Shown: positions 1-11,032, counted from the stretch's first letter. The stretch is DNA of 64,000 nt from Trichomonas vaginalis G3 (GCF_026262505.1 NC_067204.1:23529300-23593299), one strand, 5' to 3'. The notes: generated by a model from the letters alone, not told the origin. Numbers and translations are program-made.

Positions 1-600
1 GAGAATATCATAAAATAATGATAAATATTAAAAGAAAGATAATAAGTTTCATGTTAACATCTGCACCATGTTCAACTAAGAATTTGACAATTTCTATTGA
101 ATTAGATTTGATTGCAATACTAAGAGGGCATCCATCAATATTGAGAGAATTTGACAAAATAATGATAAATATGAATAAAAAGAAAGTTCCATAAAACAAT
201 GATAAATACAAAAAGAAAGAGAATATCATAAAATAATGATAAATATTAAAAGAAAGATAATAAGTTTCATGTTAACATCTGCACCATGTTCAACTAAGAA
301 TTTGACAATTTCTATTGAATTAGATTTGATTGCAATACTAAGAGGGCATCCATCAATATTGAGAGAATTTGACAAAATAATGATAAATATGAATAAAAAG
401 AAAGTTCCATAAAACAATGATAAATACAAAAAGAAAGAGAATATCATAAAATAATGATAAATATTAAAAGAAAGATAATAAGTTTCATGTTAACATCTGC
501 ACCATGTTCAACTAAGAATTTGACAATTTCTGTTGAATTTAATTTGATTGCAATGCTAAGAGGGCATTCATTAATATTGAGAGGATATCATAAAAAATGA
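1..600 (-). repeat. 218-bp tandem duplication of ankyrin block plus minisatellite
   Basis: Two practically identical 218-bp units (1-218 and 219-436) are followed by a third, more divergent partial unit to about 590. On the minus strand each unit encodes one ankyrin-like block of about 34 residues (core LSIAIKSNSIEIVKFLVEHG, near 51-145, 269-363 and 487-581). The blocks are embedded in copies of the 37-bp minisatellite found at 4478-5830. This is the distal part of the ankyrin locus whose N-terminal part lies at 5798-6463. The identity of units 1 and 2 implies a very recent duplication or an assembly duplication. No continuous gene runs through it. Confidence 0.85.
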
Positions 601-1309
601 TGAATATGAAAAGAAAAAGATCTATATGAAATAATGATAAGTACTAATAGAAAGAGAATAAAATAAAACATTGATAAATATGAAAAGGAAGAGAATTTTA
701 TAAAACATTGATAAATATAAAAAGAAAGCAAACTAAATAAAACAATGATAAATGTGAAAATAAAGAAAATTCCATAAAACAATGATAAATATGAAATGAA
801 AGAGAATAGGGATGCGTTAAACACGCCATTTGACCGGGCGTACATTTTTTTTGTTCGCCCAAAAATTTCGCCATTTGAGAAATTCAAAAATTAAAAATAA
901 AATTTTAATCTTGATTTTTTTATTTTCGTGATTTTTTTGAAACTTACATAAGCGATGAAATACTTTTTTAAGTAATCGTTTATTATATATAAATATATCT
1001 TAATAAATTTAATTCCTTAAGGTAGAGCGTGTTCAAATTTAAAATCTCATACAATATTTTCTTAATGGCGTATTTTTCTGAGGTCGCCCAAATAAAGGTG
1101 AATTCAAAATTGAGAACTCCAAGGCGTATGGCGAGTATTCAAAAAGTACGCCACTTACAAAATATTGAATGTGGATTATCAATTTTTTGGCGTGTTCAAT
1201 TTCAAATTTTGATATTTATGTTTATTTTATTCAGTATAGTGCTAAGAATTAAAATATAAAATTCATAGAATTTTTTCTTTGAAAATATTTTACATTTTTA
1301 TTAGACCAC

Positions 1310-1985
1310 TCCTAGACTAGTCATCAGGTTATCCTCAGATCATCCTCAGACTACTCCTTATCAGATTACTCATCATCCTCAGACTACTCCTTAGACCCCT
1401 CCTCATCAGACTACTCCTCAGATCTTCCTCATAAGACTCCTCCTCAGATCTTCCTCCTGAGACTACTCTTCAGACTACTCCTTAGAGTCCTCCTCATCAG
1501 ACTAGTCCTGAGACTAGTCCTCAGACTACTCCTGAAACTACTCCTCAGATTATCCGCAGACTCCTCCTCAGATTATCCTCAAACTCCTCAGACTACTCCT
1601 CAGTCTAATCCTCAGACTCCTCCTCAGATTATCCTCAAACTCCTCCTCAGATTATCCTCAGACTCCTCCTCAGATTATGCTCAGATTATCCTCAAACTCC
1701 TCAGTCTAATCCTCAGACTCCTCCTCAGATTATGCTCAGATTATCCTCAAACTCCTCAGACTACTCCTCGGTCTAATCCTCAGACTCCTCCTCAGATTAT
1801 CCTCAAACTCCTCCTCGGTCTAATCCTCAGACTCCTCCTCAGATTATCCTCAAACTCCTCCTCAGATTATCCTCAGACTCCTCCTCAGATTATCCTCAAA
1901 CTCCTCCTCAGATTATCATCAAACTCCTCAAACTACTCCTCGGTCTAATCCTCAGACTCCTCCTCAGATTATCCTCAGATTATCA
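1310..1985. repeat. CT-rich CTCAGA/TTATCCTCA minisatellite
   Basis: An irregular array inside transposon A built from short words such as CCTCAGATTATCCTCAAACT and CAGACTCCT, with nested higher-order repeats of roughly 20-45 bp. One strand is almost free of G except in CAG, so the array is strongly strand-asymmetric. It encodes nothing convincing and probably arose by slippage. Confidence 0.9.
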
Positions 1986-2082
1986 CTTTCCATATATATA
2001 TCGATAACTAAATAATTACTCATTATACTTTCTTTATTTTTTTTTAATTTTAAAATAATATTAATATATCTTTCTACGTTTA

Positions 2083-2172
2083 ATGATGAAAAGAGAAAGA
2101 GGAGTAAAAAGAGGAAAGAGAAAAGAAAGAGAGAGAGAGAGAAAAAAAAAGAGAAAGAAAGAAAAAAAAGGA
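2083..2172. repeat. purine (GA/AG) tract
   Basis: About 90 bases that are nearly all purine on the plus strand (GAAAGAGGAGTAAAAAGAGG and similar), inside transposon A. Low-complexity sequence that could form a triplex. Minus-strand ORFs here are artefacts of composition. Confidence 0.8.
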
Positions 2173-2386
2173 CGGCGATAATTTTGTATTGTTTTGTTAT
2201 TCGGCCGAATGGCGGGTACGAAGTAGCCGCCATTCGGCCCCAAAAATGGCGTATTATTCTATTTTTAAACGGTCATGGTGTAAAACCGTCGCATCCCTAA
2301 AGAGAATATAATAAAACAATGATAAATGTAAAAAGAAAGCTAACTTTATAAAACAATAACAAATATGAAAAGGAAGAGAATTATAT

Positions 2387-4468
2387 GAGTTGTTAAAAAA
2401 CGGTTATGATCGTCGTCCTACTTCTCCATTTTTTACCAGAATTTCTCACTTTGAACGATAGAACCTATGAATCGAGCCATAATTCTCATACCAAAAATTC
2501 GAGAAAAATTTTTAAATGATGTCTGTCTAATCAAACCTTAATGTTGAGAAAAGATGCGAAATCATAATCAAATTATTTGGCACAAAATCATATTTTCTTT
2601 CTTAAGAATAGTGAAGCTATAAAATTTAGCTATGTGAGAATGTGAATAGTTGTATATTTATAGAATATGAGGAAATTGCAAAATTGCGAGAATATGAGAA
2701 TATAAAAATGGTAAATATGCACATTTTTGATATAATTAGAATTTAATAGAAAAATAAGTATGTGTGCAAGTGTGATATTGCATGATATTAACATACGAAG
2801 CAATGATTGAGAAAGATTTGGAGAAATTCAATGGTAAATTATAATAAAACGAGTATATAAGCCTTAGATATGTAAGGGAAAATGTTCTTAAGTAGTGGAT
2901 AATTGATTTATATTTATTTTGACTAATCAACATCTGATTGAAGACTTTGTTCCTCATCTGAGGTACTTTTTGAAGTATTGTACCTCAGATGAGGAACAAA
3001 GACTCCAAATACTCTTAACAAAGATCTTTGAAGATTTCCTTCTTCAATCAACATCTGATTGTTCACTTTGTTCCTCATCTGAGGTACGCGAAGGGACATT
3101 GTACCTCAGATGAGGAATAAAGACTTGAAAGATTGTTAAAAACAATCTTTCATGTCTTTTGGCAACAATCAACATCTGATTGTTCACTTTGTTCCTCATC
3201 TGAGGTACGCGAAGGGACATTGTACCTCAGATGAGGAATAAAGACTTCATAGACTTCTTATGAGAGTCTTCGAAGACTTTCTTCTTCAATCAGAAGTTGA
3301 TTGAAGACTTTGTTCCTTATCTGAGGTACACACAGAGATATTGTACATCACATGATGATATATTGTTTAAAATCACATTTTAGACAATTTATTTGGTTAA
3401 ATATAAAAAAATAATTTTTAATTTAACTCAACTCATAGAATTTATTGTTCAAACCAATACGCAAACAATAATAATAACTTTCTATCGATTGAGATCATCG
3501 AAATTAGCTTGTATTTTGAAAATATAATAATAATGATAGAAAATATAAAAAAAATATGACGAGAAAATAGAAAATTTTTCGATTTTTAATTTTTCATGAT
3601 AATTTATTTAGTTTGAGGAGTCGATGCTCCTCATCTGAGGTACAATGTCCCTTCGCGTACCTCAGATGAGGAACAAAGTGAACAATCAGATGTTGATTGT
3701 TGCCAAAAGACATGAAAGATTGTTTTTAACAATCTTTCAAGTCTTTATTCCTCATCTGAGGTACAATGTCCCTTCGCGTACCTCAGATGAGGAACAAAGT
3801 GAACAATCAGATGTTGATTGTCATCCAAGAACACTAAAGATTGTTCTTAAGAGTCTCTGAAGTCTCTGTTCCTCATCTGAGGTAAAATACCTCAAAAAGT
3901 ACCTCAGATGAGGAACAAAGTCTTCAATTAGATATTGATTATCAACCGAATCTTAAATTCACCTTTCCTAAGACTTTTTAAGATATGGTTACATTATTAG
4001 ATCATTTTATTTTCATCAAGCATTATTTCAATTTCTTTTTATTGTATTTTTAAAGAATTACATTTTCATTTCAGCAAACATAGATATATCACAGCACATT
4101 TATTATCTTCAAGTTATATATGATTGTTTCATATGGTTAGTATATGATTTCTCTGAATTTTTAACTTTGTGAATCTTTGATGATTCTTTCAACCTTGGAC
4201 CGATCGACCATAATTTATGCCATATTCACACATAAGACATTCTCATTCATTCAATATATAAATTGCAGAAATTCATCCGAATCTCGAAATTTATATCTTC
4301 AATATCTGTCCGTGCTCTGAACAAGCGCATGCCATACACCGCCTCAATTAATTAGAATTTTTGATGAATTTTGTTCCACGCTATGACCACTCTATGCGAA
4401 ACTCGTTTGTAAACCTCTCAAAATTTGGAAATGTAGGACGACAATTATTTTTTTTAAGAATATTTTCA
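2387..4468. mobile_element. non-autonomous TIR transposon B (9-bp TSD) with internal long inverted repeat
   Basis: The direct repeat GAATTATAT flanks the insertion (2378-2386 and 4469-4477). The ends are imperfect inverted repeats sharing TTAAAAAA and GTCGTCCTAC within the first 35 bp. Excision restores a normal minisatellite unit. No transposase ORF is visible. The centre carries a large inverted repeat, annotated separately. A 9-bp duplication again suggests a Mutator-like mobiliser, although the terminal sequences are unlike those of transposon A, so the two belong to different families. The sequence between 2400 and 2900 and between 3960 and 4440 is AT-rich with no gene seen. Confidence 0.72.
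2920..3960. repeat. long inverted repeat built of 121-bp units with nested palindromes
   Basis: The left arm (about 2928-3350) holds three units with a period of about 121 bp. The right arm (about 3620-3955) mirrors them, and an AT-rich spacer of about 270 bp separates the arms. Each unit contains its own palindrome, TTCCTCATCTGAGGTAC followed after 13 bases by its complement, so the structure is palindromes inside an inverted repeat. Each unit starts with CAACATCTGATTG. ORFs across it are mirror artefacts. Confidence 0.88.
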
Positions 4469-4477
4469 GAATTATAT

Positions 4478-5829
4478 AAAACATTAATAAATATAAAAAG
4501 AAAGCTAACTTTATAAAACAATGATAAATATGAAAAGGAAGAGAATTATATAAAACATTAATAAATATAAAAAGAAAGCTAACTTTATAAAACAATGATA
4601 AATATGAAAAGAAGAAGAATTGAATAAAGCAAAGATAAACATTAAAAGAAAGAAAATTCCGTAAAACAATGATAAATATGAAAAGAAAGAGAATGAGCTT
4701 CATGTTAACATCTGCACCATGTTCAACTAAGAATTTGACAATTTCTATTGAATTTAATTTGATTGAAATATTAAGAGGGAATTCATTAATATTGAGAGAA
4801 TTACATTAAACAATGATAAACATGAAAAGAAAGAGAATTCTATAAAACAATGATAAATATGAAAAGAAAGAGAATATAATAAAACAATGATAAATATGAA
4901 AAGAAAGAAAATTCCATAAAACAATGATAAATATGAATATCTAGGGAATCCAATAAAACAATGATAAATATGAAAAGAAAGAGAATTAGATAAAATATTG
5001 ATAAATATGAAAAGAAAGAGAATTCCATAGAACAATGATAAATATGAAAAGAAAGAGAATTTCATAAAACAACGATAAATATGAAAAGAAAGAGAATTAC
5101 ACTAAACAATGATAAATATGGAAAGAAAGAGAATGTAATAAAGCACTGATAAATATGAAAAGAAAGAGAATGCAATAAAACAATGATAAACATGAAAAGA
5201 AAGAGAATCCAATAAAACAATGATAAATATGAAAAGAAAGAGAATGCAATAAAACAATGATAAACATGAAAAGAAAGAGAATCCAATAAAACAATGATAA
5301 ATATGAAAAGAAAGAAAATGTCATAAAATAATGATAAATGTAATAAGAAAGAAAATAAGTTTCATGTTAACATCTGCACCATGTTCAACTAAGAATTTGA
5401 CAATTTCTGTTGAATTTAATTTGATTGCAATGCTAAGAGGGCATTCATTAATATTGAGAGGATATCATAAAAAAATGATGAATATGAATAAAAAGAAAAC
5501 TATATAAAACAATAATAAATATGAAAAGAAAGAAAATTCCATAAAACAATGATAAATATGAAAAGAAAGAGAATGTAATAAAATAATGATAAATATGAGA
5601 AGAAAGAGAAATTCATAAAACAATGATAGATATTAAAAGAAAGATAATGTGATAAAACAATGATAAATATGAAAAGAAAGAGAAATTCATAAAACAATAA
5701 TAAATATGAAAAGAAAGAGAAATTCATAAAACAATGATAAATATGAAAAGAAAGGTAATGCGATAAAACAATGATAAATATGAAAAGAAAGAGAATTTTA
5801 TAAAACAATGATAAATATGAACAGAAGGA
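4478..5829 (-). repeat. 37-bp minisatellite array interrupted by ankyrin blocks
   Basis: The unit is 37 bp (plus-strand consensus includes AAAACAATGATAAATATGAA and GAAAGAGAAT) and is repeated roughly thirty times. Two ankyrin-coding blocks interrupt it at about 4701-4797 and 5363-5460. Since 37 is not a multiple of three, the minus strand reads as a 37-residue hydrophobic repeat (for example SYLSLFYGILFLFIFI), and all three minus frames are largely open. The array also continues at 590-807 and 2299-2386 around the two transposons. The predicted membrane-like peptides are a by-product of the repeat. Confidence 0.9.
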
Positions 5830-6463
5830 AACTATAAATTTTGTTGATATCTTCTCCATTAGAAAGTAAATAAGATGCAACATCATAATTTCCGAAATAC
5901 ATACTTTCTGCTATTGAATCAGGAGTTTGTCCAAAATTTGATTTAAGGTAGTTAGCAATTTCATAGTTATGATAATCCAATGCTGTATCAATCATGTTAT
6001 CAAATGATTTACCATCTTCTATCATTTCCATAAAAATGTTTTTATTTCCGCCTTGAACAGCATATTTTTCGGAGTTATCAGTGTATTTAGCTCCTAAATT
6101 TTTCAAGTAATTGAAACACAATTCTGAGCCATATTTAATTGAACAATTAAGTGGTGTGATTTCATTAATCTCCCAATTAATATCAAGGTTTGGGAATTTA
6201 CTCTTAAGATCATCAACTTTATCCCATGCAATATAGTATAAAGGAGATTCTGTTGAATATAAATTCACAATTTCTTCTTCTTCTATTTCAGGTTTGAAAA
6301 TTTCAAAATTGAAACATTTATAATATAATAATGTCGCTAATTTCTCATTTTTCGGTTTGATTAGGCATGAGAATTCGTTTAATATCTTTTTGTGAAGTTC
6401 TGTAAATAATTTAATATCTTTAGCACGAATTTGTGAAAAAATATCAATCATGTGAAGTGTCAT
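5798..6463 (-). pseudogene. DUF3447/ankyrin protein, N-terminal part, minisatellite-invaded
   Basis: A 221-residue reading frame closely matches the gene at 20116-21018. It shares a helical N-terminus (IDIFSQIRAKDIKLFTELHK), a DUF3447-like core (LYYIAWDKVDDLKSKFPNLD) and partial ankyrin repeats, ending at NGEDINKIY where the 37-bp minisatellite begins. The annotated start is the first methionine. Similarity to the paralog continues upstream in frame to about 6640 but without an ATG, so the 5' end appears lost. DUF3447 proteins are a very large trichomonad family of unknown function. The missing start region and the array make a pseudogene likely, though a short protein from the internal ATG is possible. 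Confidence 0.7.
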
Positions 6464-7127
6464 TTTGATAGGTATTTTGTTAGATTTAATAAATTCTATA
6501 ATTTGTGATGAAGTTTGTAAAATATTATTGGAATTGACATTCCAAATAAGTTTTGATGCTTGACTAGGGTATTCAAATACTTCAATTGGAATGAAACAAA
6601 CTTGATCATGGTTATCTTTAGCAGTTTTATTTAGAACACCTCATCAAACTAGGGTATTCAACTTGGAGTACGGCCTTGATCATCTTGATGCTTGACTAAG
6701 TATATCAATGCATAAGTTTTGATGATTATCATTACATAAATTGAGAGCTCTCTCAAAATTGAGAGGATATACAGCGGAGAGTTTTTTTTACATGAACTTC
6801 TAAATGTTCGATATGCCATATAGCTGCATAATCAAGCTATATCAAATACACCAATATTATCATTAAATTTCATTTTTTCAAAGAAAATTTAGAATTTGAT
6901 TAAAATTTTTGATGGAAACTTTAATAAATTGAAAGCGACAATAGGCACAAGATTGAAAATACATGACATGACGCGCAAAATCTTTGTTTCAATAGCAATC
7001 ATCTTGATTTTTCCTCTGAAATCTTATTAATTTAATGTGTCTGATATATACATTATATGACAATAACATTGATTCAATGGTTGCGCAGAATTGAGTTAAA
7101 ATAACGTATACCGAAAATGTAAGAAAA
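6464..7127. other. rearranged 5' remnant and spacer
   Basis: 6464-6640 is the decayed upstream coding sequence of the neighbouring DUF3447 locus. 6659-6687 is an inverted copy of 7710-7737 with one indel, flanked by partial duplications of TTGATGCTTGACTAGGGTAT. From about 6700 to 7127 I see only AT-rich spacer leading to the ankyrin-RING gene. Confidence 0.6.
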
Positions 7128-9242
7128 ATGAGTGATATCTACCAAGCTATCACTGAAGATAATGTTGAGCAGATGCAAGCATGCATTTCAGGTGGAGTTG
7201 ATATTAACAAGCCGGGTGCCAATGGACTTACACCTCTAATGTTTGCCGTTCAAGAAGGAAAAGAAAAATGTTTAGGTGCTCTTATCAAAGCTAAGGCAGA
7301 TGTCTAAGTTCAAGCTGCTGGAGGCCTACAGGCTATCCACTATGGTGCAATCGCCGGCCAAGATACTGCAATCCAAGCACTCATCAAAGCTGGAGCTCAA
7401 GTCAACAACCAAGATGCTGCTGGTATGACACCATTACACCACGCTGCTAAAAACAATCGTAAAAAGACATGCGAATTACTTATCAGATCAAAAGCTACAG
7501 TCAACATGCCTGATGCCGAAGGAAACACACCATTCTTAACAGCTCTTATTGCTGGTTCATCCGATGCTGTCGCTTCCTTCATTAAGGCCGATGCAACAGA
7601 TTTAACAGTTCAAAACAAGAAACAACAGACACCAGCCCATTTCCTTGCTGCTATGGGCAACATTGCTATACTCAAATCTCTCGCTAAGAAAGGACTTAAC
7701 TGGAACGCACAAGATGATCAAGGCCGTACTCCAGTTGAGCTCTGCGCAGATTCCGGCAATGCTCAATGCTTCGAATTTCTTCTTACAAAGCTTGGTGGCG
7801 ATCCAAGTGTTACAAATGCTGCAGGAGAATCTCTTGCTCATATCATCTCAGCCAAAGGCCATGCTCCACTTCTCGGCATCCTTAAGGCTTCCGGTGGTAA
7901 CGTCGATAGCGAAGATGCAAACGGCTGCCATCCAATCCAACAAGCCGCCGCATCAAATTCCGTTGCCGTTATTGAAGCATTGATCAAACTCATGGCCCAA
8001 GTCAACTGCACAGATGCAAAGGGCGATACTCCAATCCACTACGCCGCAAATAATGGCGCTGTTGAAGCCATGGAATGCCTTGTAAATTCCGGTGCAGACA
8101 TTAACTCTAAAAACAAAGCCGGAGAATCAGCTTTGCACATTGCCGTCAAGAAAGGCGATTGCAAGATGATCAACGCACTTTCCGACAAGAACGTTGATGT
8201 TTCTCTCCGCGACAACAACGGAAACACAGCTCTCCATCTCGCCATTCCTTTACACAACACAGAAGTCATCAACACATTGATTGGCATTTCTGTTCCTCCA
8301 AACTCCCAGAACAACGACAACATGACAGCTCTCCACCTCGCAGCAACTCTTGGAGATGTCGAACTTGTCCAGAACCTCATCAAGGCCGGCGCCGACGTAG
8401 ACATGAAGAATAATGATGGAGAAACACCACTTGAATTGGCATCAGCTTGTGGAGATGTTCCTGTTGTCAAAGCATTGATTGAAGCACGTGCAGATGTCAA
8501 TTCCAAGGACGGACAAGGAATGACACCATTACACAAGGCAGTACAGAAGAACCAAGTCGAAGTCATCAAGTGCTTGAAGGAAGCCAACGCAAATATCAAT
8601 GCAAAGACAGGAGATGGAGAAACACCATTAATCATAGCAACAAAGATGAAGAATGTTGATTTGATTATGATGTTAATCGATATGGGATGCGATGTAAATA
8701 TCGGTGATATCAATGGAACAACACCATTACATTATGCTTGCAAGTTAGATTTAACTAAACCAGCTTTGCAACTCATAGAAAAAGGATCAGATATCATGGC
8801 AAAAGGCGAAGGAAACAATACTCCTTTGCATTTTGCTTCATTGAACATGAACAAGCAACTTGTTGAAGTTTTGATCAAGAAAGGAGCAAACGCAAGAGAA
8901 ATGAATTCAGAAGGAAGAACTCCTTTGCAGGGAATTAGATTGACATTCGCCAAGTTCATGAAACAGTTGATGGGTGAAGATAAAGGTGATAAGAAGGAAG
9001 ATATTAAGATTGATGTTTCAGAAGTATTGAATCAGAGTGGAGAAAAATTAGAAACACAAACAGAACTTAAAGATACATTCTGTTTGTTATGCAGAAGAAG
9101 AGCTGCAACTGCTGCTTTACTTCCTTGCGGACACCTTTGCATTTGCGATGCTTGCCAACATGAAAGACTCGCAACATTAAAGCAATGCCCAATCTGCAAG
9201 AAAGATGTATATGGAGCTTGTGCAATCTTCTGTGAAAATTAA
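7128..9242 (+). pseudogene. ankyrin-repeat protein with C-terminal RING finger (one in-frame stop)
   Basis: About 18 consecutive ankyrin repeats (GMTPLHHAAKNN, GDTPIHYAANNG, GNTALHLAIPLH and others) fill most of the protein. A C3HC4 RING finger follows in the last 55 residues (CLLCRRRAATAALLPCGHLC, then CPIC). This is the architecture of ankyrin-RING E3 ubiquitin ligases, with ankyrins recruiting substrate and RING recruiting E2 (family knowledge). The ATG at 7128 is in frame with everything downstream and gives a 705-codon span, but codon 60 (7305-7307) is TAA where the repeat pattern predicts a polar residue. Without readthrough, translation could start only at a later methionine such as 7425 (605 residues). 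The rest is intact and its codon use is more GC-rich than its neighbours', so a recent nonsense change or a sequencing error is likely. The stop is followed by A, giving UAAA. Confidence 0.8.
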
Positions 9243-9664
9243 AACTTTTTTTCTCTTTTTATTATATTATTTTATTTTTTCATGGCACGACCTTCAATTT
9301 TGTTGTTTAAAGTGTATTTTCAATGACGATTTTCGATTGGCTTTGAGATATTTGAATTAAAGTCAGATGGGCTTATGTACACCATCAAGCATGAAGCTAT
9401 TATCTTATTTTTGTGTTATCATCGTAAACGAATCATTGATTCTATTTTCTCCATGAAAAAATAATTTAAAAGGGAAAATGAATTTTTGAACAAAAGAATC
9501 TTGTCATCTCGGCAACATAAAAGGGTGTTTCCTATTTGATAAGTCCATACACGAACTAAAGTATATAATGAATACATTCGCGCTGAATTAAATCATGCCT
9601 ATATCCTTAAAAAATTGATTTGTATTACTCAAAAATTTTTGTGAATATTCTCAATATTTTACAT
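9243..9664. other. intergenic spacer
   Basis: AT-rich sequence between the ankyrin-RING gene and the next gene. A T-rich stretch follows the upstream stop (9246-9280). No RNA gene, repeat or clear promoter seen. Confidence 0.5.
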
Positions 9665-11032
9665 ATGAATTCGACTGTTTTCATTGATTCTTATGAACCT
9701 GTACTTGAACAACTCCACAAAATGAGCCTTGAAGAAGAAATGAACCAGGAGCATGCTGTTTATTTAGTTAAAATCCTTAATAGGTGCTTAAAACGAAATC
9801 CAGAAGCAGATTTTCCACATAATATATTCAAACAAGACGATTTGGTGCTACTTCTCGACTTCTGTCTTAACGAAAAATACATTGATACCGATTTTCACAA
9901 AGCTCTTTATCGAACAATATATAATGTTATTATGGAAAACCCAAGATACAATAGAAGTTCATTTATTCCTTTACTTATCGATAGATTTGATCATTTTTGC
10001 AAGTTATTCGATTCAATACCTCCAAATTCGTCAAATATGATCACAAAAATAGGTATTTTTAATTTAATGTCTAGTTTAATGCATGAAAATTCAGAGTCAT
10101 TTGCACATGTTTACGAAAAATTCAATCTTGACATGGCTTATGAACTTTTTCAAAATTTTCCATGTTTTTGCAGCTATCTTTATAATTTAGTCAAGAATCC
10201 ATCCATAGAATATGATGCTATGCCACAAATCGTCAGTTCTATTATAAATCACGCTATTTCTATAATTCCAAAAATTTCAATCTCATCAAAAGAAGATACA
10301 ATGAAAAGAGACAGAACAATATCTAAAGACTTACGAAAAATGAATGATTGTTTACTAGCATTGAATTCTTGTACAAGATTTCCCGAAATTTTCTTCGAAG
10401 TTTTTCAAGGAATTGATATTTACGATAAATACATAAACAACATCATGCAATATAAAGATGCCTTTTCCAATGTCATAAAACTGTCAAAATCCATTCTTCA
10501 AATTAAATCAGATTTTGATTATGAAATATCAATATATGGAATAGTTTTTATGATATCATATATTCTAGAACAACTATATAATCTATACAAATGGGTAAAT
10601 ATTGCCGAAGATGGAATTTATTTATTAACTCTTCTATCTGAGCGAAAAATTTACAACAAACAGATAGATTCTATATGTAATCAAATGATACTTAATAAAT
10701 TATTACAAGATTCAATTGAAATCGGGTGTCAGCAGCAATATCTACAATTATTATGTAATCTCGCTAAAGATGATATAAATTATACTATGGTTACTGATGA
10801 ATCATCATTAAAGATCGCTATTAACTTCCTTGGAGACGACAATCCTGTTTTTGCCCTTGAATTCATTCTAATGAGAGTTCAGAAGTCAGTTTCTCAAAAT
10901 AATTTTGAAGATTCATTGGATGTATTAGATGTATCTGAAAAAGAATCAATTATTGAACTTGTTGAATCAGAAGATGAAAAAATTTCAATTTTAGCTCAGA
11001 ATTTATCTGATTTGATTGCCTCATATGCGTAA
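9665..11032 (+). CDS. uncharacterised all-helical (armadillo/HEAT-like) protein
   Basis: A 455-residue protein if translation starts at the second methionine (MNSTVFIDSYEPVLEQLHKM). The frame also allows an upstream ATG at 9620, but the extra 15 residues look like translated leader. The sequence is predicted helical throughout, with regularly spaced leucine and isoleucine and repeated blocks of about 40-50 residues, resembling the armadillo/HEAT-type proteins common in trichomonads. No catalytic motif, signal peptide or membrane segment is seen. Its stop is followed directly by TAAA. Function unknown. A scaffold or adaptor role is only inferred from fold type. Confidence 0.75.
   Translation: MNSTVFIDSYEPVLEQLHKMSLEEEMNQEHAVYLVKILNRCLKRNPEADFPHNIFKQDDLVLLLDFCLNEKYIDTDFHKALYRTIYNVIMENPRYNRSSFIPLLIDRFDHFCKLFDSIPPNSSNMITKIGIFNLMSSLMHENSESFAHVYEKFNLDMAYELFQNFPCFCSYLYNLVKNPSIEYDAMPQIVSSIINHAISIIPKISISSKEDTMKRDRTISKDLRKMNDCLLALNSCTRFPEIFFEVFQGIDIYDKYINNIMQYKDAFSNVIKLSKSILQIKSDFDYEISIYGIVFMISYILEQLYNLYKWVNIAEDGIYLLTLLSERKIYNKQIDSICNQMILNKLLQDSIEIGCQQQYLQLLCNLAKDDINYTMVTDESSLKIAINFLGDDNPVFALEFILMRVQKSVSQNNFEDSLDVLDVSEKESIIELVESEDEKISILAQNLSDLIASYA

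Larger units (their letters stand above)
808..2298. mobile_element. non-autonomous TIR transposon A (9-bp TSD, MULE-like)
   Basis: The ends are perfect inverted nonamers, AGGGATGCG at 808-816 and CGCATCCCT at 2290-2298. They extend into an imperfect terminal repeat of about 30 bp. The element is flanked by the direct repeat AAAGAGAAT at 799-807 and 2299-2307. Removing the element and one duplicate restores a normal minisatellite unit, which fixes the boundaries. A 9-bp duplication is typical of Mutator-like elements (family knowledge). No transposase is visible: the interior holds a CT-rich array, a purine tract and a hairpin near 2201-2238 with 13-nt arms. The element is about 1.49 kb. Family placement is inferred from TSD length alone. 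Confidence 0.8.

Noticed and set aside
1029-1259. 76-residue ORF inside transposon A
   Set aside because: No domain, biased composition, and imperfect inverted repeats in the DNA; probably chance in a non-coding element.
1310-1985. CRISPR-like array
   Set aside because: Unit length is irregular and there are no unique spacers; it is a simple CT-rich minisatellite in a eukaryotic transposon.
2061-2243. Ser/Phe/Leu-rich minus-strand ORFs
   Set aside because: Translation of a GA/TC low-complexity tract.
2919-3860. Plus-strand ORFs in the long inverted repeat
   Set aside because: The same peptides appear in mirror arms; they are products of the palindromic units.
4392-5886. Several overlapping minus-strand ORFs encoding Phe/Leu/Ile-rich membrane-like proteins
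   Set aside because: They are the three frames of the 37-bp minisatellite; the hydrophobic pattern repeats every 37 residues and has no start or promoter context.
8039-8713. 224-residue minus-strand ORF
   Set aside because: Antisense shadow of the ankyrin-RING gene, caused by its more GC-rich codons.
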